DNA of 7,142 bases from an uncultured Eubacteriales bacterium (GTDB lineage: Bacteria; Bacillota; Clostridia; Oscillospirales; Oscillospiraceae), in the NCBI GenBank assembly GCA_900550705.1, contig URTG01000088.1:1-7142 (forward strand), given 5' to 3'. Below are positions 1 through 4,871 of the stretch, piece by piece. Position numbers and translations under genes: made by a program. The notes beneath the pieces are model-generated. The model searched no databases. It was not told the DNA's origin and saw only the letters and a list, made by a program, of their open reading frames with translations. The stretch's first letter is position 1. Every line of letters starts with the position of its first letter.

Positions 1-32
1 AATCTTCCGTATCGGGCACACAGTTTTATGAT

Positions 33-2081
33 TCAGCACATCTTCGCGCCGGCGGGAATTTTATCGTCCAGCATGAGCAGGTTCAGCTTCTCCTCGCCGC
101 GCTCGGTGTGGACGGCGGAGATGAGCATCCCGTTGGACTCCTGGCCCATCATCTTGCGGGGGGGCAGGTTGACAATGGCCATCAGGGTCTTGCCGATCAG
201 GTCCTCGGGCTTGTACCACTTGGCGATGCCGGAGAGGATCTGCCGGTCGGTGCCGGTGCCGTCGTCCAGGGTGAAGCGCAGCAGCTTGTTGGACTTCTTC
301 ACCGGCTGGCAGTCCTTGACCTTCACGGCACGGAAGTCGCTCTTGCAGAAGGTGTCGAAGTCCACCTTCTCCTCCAGCTGAGGCTCCAGCTCGACGGGGG
401 GCAGGGCGGCCTTCCTGGCGGCGGCCTCCAGCTCCTCCAGCTCGGCCAGGGCCTGCTCGGCGTCTACCCGGGGGAACAGGTTCTCGCCCTTGGTGACGGC
501 GGCGGTCTCCGCCAGGCTGCCCCACTGGGCGGCGCTGTCCCAGGTCTGCACGGCGGCGTCGGCGCCGATCTGGGCGAACAGCTTGTCCATGCTCTCGGGC
601 ATGAAGGGGGTCAGCAGGATGCCGCAGACGCGGGCGGTCTCCAGCAGGTTATAGAGGACGTGGGCCAGACGGCCGCCATTGGCCTCCATATCCTTGGCCA
701 AGGCCCAGGGGGCGGTCTCGTCGATATACTTGTTGGCCCGCTGAATGACCTTGAACACCTCGTCCAGCGCCTTGTGGGGGGCGAAGGCGTCCATGTCCGC
801 CTCATAGCGGCTCCGCAGTCCGGCGGCGGCCAGGATCAGCTCGCAGTCGAACTTCCGGGGGTCGCCCTCGGGGAAGTCCATGGTCACGCCCACGGCGGTG
901 CCGCTCCGGAGCATGGCGGCCAGCTCCGCCTCGTCGGCGGTGGCGCCGCAGCCGGCGGGCAGGGAGCCGCCGAAGTACTTATTCACCATGGCGGTGGTGC
1001 GGCTGAGCAGGTTGCCCAGGTCGTTGGCCAGGTCGGTGTTGATGGTCTGGATCAGCAGCTCATTGGAGAAGTTGCCGTCAGAGCCGAAGGGGAAGGTGCG
1101 GAGCAGGAAGAAGCGCAGAGCGTCCACGCCGAACTTCTCCGCCAGCAGATAGGGGTCCACCACGTTGCCCTTGGACTTGGACATCTTGCCGCCGTCCAGC
1201 AGCAGCCAGCCGTGACCGAAGACCTTCTTGGGCAGGGGGATGCCCAGGCTCATGCAGAAGGCGGGCCAGATGATGGAGTGGAACCGGACGATTTCCTTGC
1301 CCACGATGTTCACGCCGGGCCAGTAGGCCTCATAATCGTGGTAGCGGTCGTTTTCAAAGCCCAGGGCGGTGACGTAGTTGAACAGGGCGTCCAGCCACAC
1401 ATAGACCACGTGCTTGGGGTCAAAGTCCACGGGAATGCCCCAGGAGAAGCTGGTGCGGGAGACGCACAGGTCCTCCAGACCGGGCTTGATGAAGTTGTTC
1501 ACCATCTCGTTCACCCGGGAGCGGGGCTCCAGGAAGTCGGTGTTCTCCAGCAGGTCCTGGATCTTGTCGGCGTATTTGGACAGGCGGAAGAAGTAGGCCT
1601 CCTCCTCCGCATCGGTGACGGGGCGGCCGCAGTCGGGACAGCAGCCGTCCTTCAGCTGGCTCTCGGTCCAGAAGGATTCGCAGGGGGTGCAGTATTTGCC
1701 CTGATAGGTGCCCTTGTAGATGTCCCCCTTGTCGTACATGGTCTTGAAAATGCGCTGGACGCTCTTGACGTGGTAGTCGTCGGTGGTGCGGATGAACCGG
1801 TCGTTGCTGATGTTCATCAGCTTCCACAGCTCCTTCACGCCCCGGGGGCCCTCCACAATCTTGTCCACAAACTCCTTGGGGGTCACGCCCGCCTCGGCGG
1901 CCTTGTTCTCGATCTTCTGGCCGTGCTCGTCGGTGCCGGTGAGGAACATCACGTCATAGCCGTGCAGCCGCTGATAGCGGGCGATGGCGTCGGTGGCCAC
2001 GGTGCAGTAGGTGTGCCCGATGTGCAGCTTATCGCTGGGGTAGTAGATGGGGGTGGTAATATAAAACTTCTCTTTTTCCAT
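33..2081 (-). CDS. metG: Methionyl-tRNA synthetase (MetRS) with C-terminal tRNA-binding domain
   Basis: This cytoplasmic class I aminoacyl-tRNA synthetase attaches methionine to initiator and elongator tRNA-Met using ATP. The 682-residue product is complete. The Rossmann catalytic domain opens with ITTPIYYPSDKLHIGH, with the HIGH signature at residues 20-23 and GTDEHG at 49-54. The zinc knuckle is CxxC...CxxC at Cys131, 134, 148 and 151, with an extra Cys147. The KMSKS loop is at 299-303. An anticodon-binding helical domain follows (RANKYIDETAPWALAKD near 448-464), then a charged Glu/Ala-rich linker (about 540-572) and an EMAP/Trbp111-like OB-fold domain (about 574-682), which in this family binds tRNA and promotes dimerisation. 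The ATG is preceded by AAGGAG 10 bases upstream and fits the usual N-terminus. It lies 18 bases after the upstream membrane protein gene, so the two are probably one transcript. The stretch at about 390-418 looks longer than in typical homologues. The identification is certain. Confidence 0.98.
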   Translation of the reverse strand: MEKEKFYITTPIYYPSDKLHIGHTYCTVATDAIARYQRLHGYDVMFLTGTDEHGQKIENKAAEAGVTPKEFVDKIVEGPRGVKELWKLMNISNDRFIRTTDDYHVKSVQRIFKTMYDKGDIYKGTYQGKYCTPCESFWTESQLKDGCCPDCGRPVTDAEEEAYFFRLSKYADKIQDLLENTDFLEPRSRVNEMVNNFIKPGLEDLCVSRTSFSWGIPVDFDPKHVVYVWLDALFNYVTALGFENDRYHDYEAYWPGVNIVGKEIVRFHSIIWPAFCMSLGIPLPKKVFGHGWLLLDGGKMSKSKGNVVDPYLLAEKFGVDALRFFLLRTFPFGSDGNFSNELLIQTINTDLANDLGNLLSRTTAMVNKYFGGSLPAGCGATADEAELAAMLRSGTAVGVTMDFPEGDPRKFDCELILAAAGLRSRYEADMDAFAPHKALDEVFKVIQRANKYIDETAPWALAKDMEANGGRLAHVLYNLLETARVCGILLTPFMPESMDKLFAQIGADAAVQTWDSAAQWGSLAETAAVTKGENLFPRVDAEQALAELEELEAAARKAALPPVELEPQLEEKVDFDTFCKSDFRAVKVKDCQPVKKSNKLLRFTLDDGTGTDRQILSGIAKWYKPEDLIGKTLMAIVNLPPRKMMGQESNGMLISAVHTERGEEKLNLLMLDDKIPAGAKMC

Positions 2082-2099
2082 TTCTTGTATGCTCCTTTA

Positions 2100-2906
2100 T
2101 CAAGTGGGGTCCGTCTCCGCCTTGGGCTCCAGCAGGTCGGAGACACAGGCCAGCGCGGAGAGGAGAAACGCGGCGGTCATCGCCGCGGAGAAACGACTGG
2201 GGAAATCGGCCAGGGACAGGATACCCAGATAGACGCCCATCAGCCCGGACACACACAGCCGGGTGGGGTGGGAGCGGCCGTAGAAGAAGGCCGCCCGGTC
2301 ATACTGGCACAGCATCAGCAGGGCCACCGCCGCCAGGTAGAAGCCGTAGTGCAGCAGCACCGGGTCCGTCCCGTGGCGCAGGTGAGAGGTGAACAGCCAC
2401 ACCAGCCCCGCCAGGGCGGGGAAGGAGGACAGCCAGATCCCCGCCTCGCCCACCTTGCCCCGATAGGCGGCCTGGCCCAGCAGCAGAGAGGCCAGGCCCG
2501 CCGGGAAGCACAGCACCCCGCACAGGGCCAGCCCCACCGCATAGGTGAGGAGCACCGACCCCGGCTCCGTCTGCCACTGGACCACCAGGCCCATGCCCTC
2601 CAGCAGACCGAAGATCCCGGCGGCGAAGAACACAAAGCCGGCGGCGGCGCACAGGGTCATGTGGATGGTGCTGTCGGTGCGGAAGGCGGGGAGAAAGTCG
2701 CCGTACCGGGGCAGGGGGCGGCACAGCAGGAGAAACAGCACCAGCAGCACCGCCGTCAGCCCCAGCAGGGCATAGGTGGCGGGGGCGCCGTGGTCAAACA
2801 GCTGGGTGTCTGCGTGATACGCGGACCGGATCTGCCACCGGCGGAGGACCGCCCCGGCCGCGCCGCCCAGCACGGCCAGTCCGGGCAGAAGAATGGATTT
2901 TCGCAT
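2100..2906 (-). CDS. Polytopic membrane protein of unknown function, upstream of metG
   Basis: I do not recognise this 268-residue protein. It is strongly hydrophobic with about seven or eight candidate membrane segments, near residues 5-22, 43-62, 82-107, 118-144, 155-172, 186-202, 217-235 and 240-258. The N-terminus (MRKSILLPGLAVLGGAAGAV) could be a first membrane anchor or an uncleaved signal. No catalytic, nucleotide-binding or transporter motif is visible. The Cys residues are scattered and the C-terminal tail (EPKAETDPT) is short and acidic. The ATG has AAGGAG 10 bases upstream, and the reading frame has the GC-rich third positions of its neighbours, which supports a real gene. It ends 18 bases before metG and has a good promoter upstream, so it is likely the first gene of a two-gene transcript with metG. 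Co-transcription does not by itself say what it does. Existence is fairly sure; function is unknown. Confidence 0.82.
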   Translation of the reverse strand: MRKSILLPGLAVLGGAAGAVLRRWQIRSAYHADTQLFDHGAPATYALLGLTAVLLVLFLLLCRPLPRYGDFLPAFRTDSTIHMTLCAAAGFVFFAAGIFGLLEGMGLVVQWQTEPGSVLLTYAVGLALCGVLCFPAGLASLLLGQAAYRGKVGEAGIWLSSFPALAGLVWLFTSHLRHGTDPVLLHYGFYLAAVALLMLCQYDRAAFFYGRSHPTRLCVSGLMGVYLGILSLADFPSRFSAAMTAAFLLSALACVSDLLEPKAETDPT

Positions 2907-2924
2907 GGATCAAAAACTCCTTGT

Positions 2925-2937
2925 GGGCGCTGCGCCC
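2925..2937 (-). repeat. Short GC hairpin in the leader of the membrane protein gene
   Basis: GGGCG and CGCCC arms surround a three-base loop, ending four bases before the AAGGAG ribosome binding site of the 268-residue protein gene. It may modulate translation, but a 5 bp stem can arise by chance in DNA this rich in G and C. Confidence 0.3.
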
Positions 2938-2970
2938 CCCCACGGGGACCAACGCAGGCAATTACAGTTT

Positions 2971-2999
2971 ATTATAGCGCGCCCAGGGGGAAAAATCAA
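2971..2999 (-). promoter_or_regulatory. Sigma-A-type promoter for the membrane protein-metG transcript
   Basis: Read on the minus strand, TTGATT (2999-2994) and a perfect TATAAT (2976-2971) are separated by exactly 17 bases. The predicted start is near 2964, giving a leader of about 58 bases before the ATG at 2906. The leader contains a short GC-rich inverted repeat (2925-2937, 5 bp stem, 3-base loop) just before the ribosome binding site. No T-box specifier or antiterminator element is visible, so classic T-box control of metG from this promoter is not supported. Confidence 0.7.
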
Positions 3000-3015
3000 C
3001 GGAAAGCGGCAGAAT

Positions 3016-3333
3016 TTAGGGCCGGCGGATGCTTCCGTTTTTGGGCCGCTGGCCGGGCTTGGGCCGGAGGAACTGGAACCACAGGGCGAGGAGCATGACC
3101 ACCACGGCCACAATGGTCAGGCAGCCGCTGACAAAGTCGGAGATGATCCCGTTCCGGGTGAGCAGCTCGCAGACGGCCAGATAGACCAGGTCGCCCAGCA
3201 GCAGCGCCCGGGCAGTGGGGTCCATGCGCTTACGCTCCCGGTCCTTGCGGTCGGCGATCTCCTCCTCCCTGGCCCGGCGCTTGGCGGCGTCGGAGGATTG
3301 ACTGTGGCGTTTTTTATGCTTTTTCTGGCTCAT
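3016..3333 (-). CDS. Small, N-terminally charged membrane protein of unknown function, coupled to mnmA
   Basis: This 105-residue product begins MSQKKHKKRHSQSS. The first 38 residues are extremely charged (Lys, Arg, Glu, Asp) and probably form a helical cytoplasmic arm. Two hydrophobic segments follow, near 41-58 (ALLLGDLVYLAVCELL) and 63-88 (ISDFVSGCLTIVAVVVMLLA), then a basic tail (RPKPGQRPKNGSIRRP). By the positive-inside rule both ends should be cytoplasmic, forming a hairpin in the membrane. The start is set by AAGGAG about 9 bases upstream, inside the end of mnmA. The same frame stays open to 3543, but that extension reads mnmA out of frame and lacks support. One base separates its ATG from the mnmA stop, so translation is likely coupled. 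No family or function is recognised; a basic arm could contact RNA, ribosomes or lipid head groups, but this is speculation. Confidence 0.75.
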   Translation of the reverse strand: MSQKKHKKRHSQSSDAAKRRAREEEIADRKDRERKRMDPTARALLLGDLVYLAVCELLTRNGIISDFVSGCLTIVAVVVMLLALWFQFLRPKPGQRPKNGSIRRP

Positions 3334-3334
3334 T

Positions 3335-4429
3335 TCAGGGTTCTCCTTTCCAAATAGACCCGCCGCCCACCACGGTGTCGCCGTCGTAAAACACCACGGC
3401 CTGGCCGGGGGTGACGGCCCGCTGGGGCTGGTCGAAGACCACCCGGACGGTGTCCGGCCCGGTCTGCTCCACGGTGCAGGGCTGCTCCGCCATGCGGTAG
3501 CGGACCTTGGCCCGGAGGCGCACCGGCCCGTCCAGGCGGGCACAGGCGATGAGATTCAAGTCGTTGGCGGTGAGGGAGCGGGAGAACAGGCTGCTGTTCT
3601 CCGACAGGACCACCGCGTTGTCCGCCGGGCGGACCTCCTTCACATACAGGCGGCCGTGGTTGGAGGAGACGTTCAGCCCCCGCCGCTGGCCCACGGTGTA
3701 GCCGATGATGCCCCGGTGCTGGCCCAGACAGCGGCCCGCCTCGTCCAGAAACGGCCCCGGGGGATAGTCGTGCCCGGTGTGGCGGCGGATAAAGGCGGCG
3801 TAGTCCCCGTCGGGGACGAAGCAGATGTCCTGGCTCTCGCTCTTGTGGGCCACGAGAAGTCCCTGATCCCGGGCGATGGCCCGCACCTGGTCCTTGGACA
3901 GGTCCCCCAGGGGGAACCGCGTATGGGCCAGCTGGTCCTGGCTCAGACAGTAGAGCACATAGCTCTGGTCCTTCTCCGGGTGCAGGGCCTTCTTGAGCAG
4001 ATAGCGGCCGGAGCCGGCATCGTAGTCCAGGCGGACATAGTGGCCGCTGGCCACCACCTCCTGCCCCAGCTCTAAAGCCCGGCGGAGCAGGGCGTCGAAC
4101 TTCAGGTAGCGGTTGCAGTCAATGCAGGGGTTGGGGGTGGCCCCGGCCTCGTAAGCGGCGGCAAAGCGGTCCATCACGCAGCGGCGGAACTGCTGGGAGA
4201 AGTTGAACACATAGTGGGGAAAGCCCAGCTGCCGGGCCACGGCCCGGGCGTCCTCCGCGTCGTCCAGCGAGCAGCAGCTGCTCTCCCCGTTCACGCCGGC
4301 GTCGCCGTTGTGGAACAGCTTCAGGGTCACGCCGATGAGGTCCACGCCGGCGTCCTTCAGCAGCCAGGCGGCCACGGAGCTGTCCACACCGCCGCTCATG
4401 GCGACGGCTGCACGGGCGCACTTCAACAT
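3335..4429 (-). CDS. mnmA: tRNA-specific 2-thiouridylase MnmA
   Basis: MnmA makes the 2-thio group of U34 in tRNA-Lys, -Glu and -Gln. It adenylates the base with ATP and then transfers sulfur from a persulfide supplied by a cysteine desulfurase, in the cytoplasm. The 364-residue protein is normal in length. The PP-loop SGGVDSS lies at residues 12-18, in an N-type ATP pyrophosphatase domain. The conserved catalytic cysteine is in NPCIDCNRYLKF, where Cys105 matches the NPxxxCN nucleophile and Cys102 is extra. The second conserved cysteine is Cys203 in SQDICFVPDGDY. The GYTVGQRRGL motif (243-252) leads to the beta-barrel C-terminal domain. A Cys-Cys pair at 52-53 (SCCSLDDAEDA) is, from memory, common in clostridial members. 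AGGAGG lies 7 bases before the ATG. It is first in its transcript, divergent from nrdD, and ends one base before the small membrane protein gene. No desulfurase gene is present in the window. Confidence 0.97.
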   Translation of the reverse strand: MLKCARAAVAMSGGVDSSVAAWLLKDAGVDLIGVTLKLFHNGDAGVNGESSCCSLDDAEDARAVARQLGFPHYVFNFSQQFRRCVMDRFAAAYEAGATPNPCIDCNRYLKFDALLRRALELGQEVVASGHYVRLDYDAGSGRYLLKKALHPEKDQSYVLYCLSQDQLAHTRFPLGDLSKDQVRAIARDQGLLVAHKSESQDICFVPDGDYAAFIRRHTGHDYPPGPFLDEAGRCLGQHRGIIGYTVGQRRGLNVSSNHGRLYVKEVRPADNAVVLSENSSLFSRSLTANDLNLIACARLDGPVRLRAKVRYRMAEQPCTVEQTGPDTVRVVFDQPQRAVTPGQAVVFYDGDTVVGGGSIWKGEP

Positions 4430-4454
4430 TTAGATCCCTCCTGATACAAAATAT

Positions 4455-4467
4455 CGGCCGGGGGCCG
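4455..4467 (-). repeat. Short GC hairpin in the mnmA leader
   Basis: CGGCC and GGCCG arms flank a three-base loop in the predicted untranslated leader of mnmA, about 25 bases before the start codon. There is no proper U-tract after it on the mnmA strand, so it is not a convincing terminator or attenuator. Confidence 0.3.
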
Positions 4468-4492
4468 GAGATTTTTCGGAAATTCAACGTAG

Positions 4493-4521
4493 AGTATACC
4501 ACACTTTACGGCCCAGGGCAA
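4493..4521 (-). promoter_or_regulatory. Promoter of mnmA
   Basis: On the minus strand, TTGCCC (4521-4516) and TATACT (4498-4493) are 17 bases apart, matching sigma-A consensus at four and five of six positions. Transcription should start near 4486, leaving a leader of about 57 bases. This promoter points away from the nrdD promoter; the two -35 elements are about 110 bases apart. Confidence 0.65.
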
Positions 4522-4550
4522 CCAAAAGGGTCCGCAAAGGGATGGAAAGG

Positions 4551-4564
4551 GGCCGGAACCGGCC
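4551..4564. repeat. GC palindrome between the divergent mnmA and nrdD promoters
   Basis: GGCCGG and CCGGCC arms surround a two-base AA spacer. It lies about 30 bases upstream of the mnmA -35 and about 68 bases upstream of the nrdD -35. It could be an operator or just GC-rich chance sequence. The two-base spacer is too short for a stable RNA hairpin with all six pairs formed. Confidence 0.3.
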
Positions 4565-4578
4565 AAATTCGGACTGGG

Positions 4579-4595
4579 AAATACATATTGTATTT
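4579..4595. repeat. AT-rich inverted repeat upstream of the nrdD promoter
   Basis: AAATACA and TGTATTT arms flank a TAT centre, a 7 bp perfect inverted repeat in an otherwise GC-rich region. This form is typical of a dimeric regulator's operator. It overlaps a weak possible second NrdR box (4587-4602), so it may be part of that signal or a separate binding site. Confidence 0.35.
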
Positions 4596-4602
4596 TTTGT
4601 GA
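4587..4602 (+). promoter_or_regulatory. Possible weak distal NrdR box
   Basis: ATTGTATTTTTTGTGA matches the NrdR-box consensus ACACTATATATAGTGT at 9 of 16 positions by eye, which is poor alone. It is listed because it lies 32 bases from the good box (16-base gap, three helical turns), and NrdR boxes usually occur as tandem pairs spaced by about this distance. Confidence 0.35.
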
Positions 4603-4618
4603 GTATGTCAAAACCTGG

Positions 4619-4634
4619 CCACAAGATATAGTGG
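4619..4634 (+). promoter_or_regulatory. NrdR box overlapping the nrdD promoter
   Basis: CCACAAGATATAGTGG matches the known NrdR-box consensus ACACTATATATAGTGT at 12 of 16 positions by eye and is an imperfect palindrome (CCAC...GTGG ends). NrdR is the nucleotide-sensing repressor of ribonucleotide reductase genes, and like NrdD it carries an ATP cone. The site overlaps the -35 hexamer (4632-4637), so binding should block RNA polymerase. Its position next to an RNR gene makes chance unlikely. The nrdR gene itself is not in the window. Confidence 0.72.
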
Positions 4635-4660
4635 ACAAACTGCGGAAAGTGTGCTATACT
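4632..4660 (+). promoter_or_regulatory. Promoter of nrdD
   Basis: TGGACA (4632-4637) and TATACT (4655-4660) are separated by 17 bases. Each hexamer matches sigma-A consensus at five of six positions, and a TG at 4652-4653 gives an extended -10. Transcription should start near 4667, leaving an unusually long leader of about 205 bases before the nrdD start codon. The upstream hexamer overlaps the NrdR box. Confidence 0.75.
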
Positions 4661-4666
4661 CCACAA

Positions 4667-4871
4667 CAGTTCAGAACCGCGGACGAGGCAGCCCCTCGCC
4701 CGTTTTGACTGCCGGACAAGGGCTTGCGCCCCATCCGGCCGATAGTAGACCGGCGTATTCGAACGGCGCGGGCGGCAGGGGCCGTCGGCGATGGAGTCGC
4801 GCCGGCTTCCTTCTGTCCGCCCCCGGTCACGGAGCGCCCGGAAGGGATACGATTTGAGAGGAGATAGAGAC
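4667..4871 (+). promoter_or_regulatory. Long GC-rich structured leader of nrdD, class unknown
   Basis: This stretch between the predicted nrdD transcription start and its ATG holds no convincing gene. It can fold into several hairpins: 4684-4698 (5 bp), 4711-4739 (6 bp outer stem, 4 bp inner stem with a UUGC loop) and 4771-4786 (6 bp including one G-U pair). A 6 bp long-range pairing of 4750-4755 with 4800-4805 could enclose the third hairpin. The ribosome binding site (AGGAG, 4859-4863) lies in an A-rich, open-looking tail. I found none of the conserved cores of the cobalamin, purine, fluoride, THF or molybdenum-cofactor riboswitches. No U-tract terminator is visible. It may be a regulatory RNA element, or a chance product of high GC content. 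Confidence 0.4.

Noticed and set aside
108..3098. A 996-codon open frame on the plus strand, opposite metG and the membrane protein gene
   Set aside because: It is antisense to two well-supported genes, its translation is low-complexity (runs of Val, Gly, Ala, Gln, Leu, His), and such frames are expected opposite genes with GC-rich third positions.
3334..3543. Upstream extension of the small membrane protein to a start at 3543
   Set aside because: It would overlap mnmA for about 210 bases in another frame. The extension looks like out-of-frame translation, and the ATG at 3333 has its own AAGGAG.
4595..4613. TTTTG...CAAAA inverted repeat resembling a Rex or FNR/CRP-family site
   Set aside because: The half-site spacing is off by one and inner positions do not match; the neighbouring NrdR box explains regulation better.
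4787..4806. Resemblance to the first half of a fluoride riboswitch (GGCGATGGAGT)
   Set aside because: The required downstream core (AACCGCC, GCTGATG, CTAC) is missing and the gene downstream is unrelated to fluoride.
4651..4857. A 68-codon frame from a GTG within the nrdD leader
   Set aside because: It starts within the promoter -10 region, upstream of the predicted transcript start, and its translation is low-complexity Gly/Arg/Pro/Ala.
4791..4871. A 27-codon N-terminal extension of nrdD from the ATG at 4791
   Set aside because: The extension (MESRRLPSVRPRSRS...) is basic and resembles nothing before an ATP cone, lacks a good ribosome binding site, and the ATG at 4872 has AGGAG at proper spacing.
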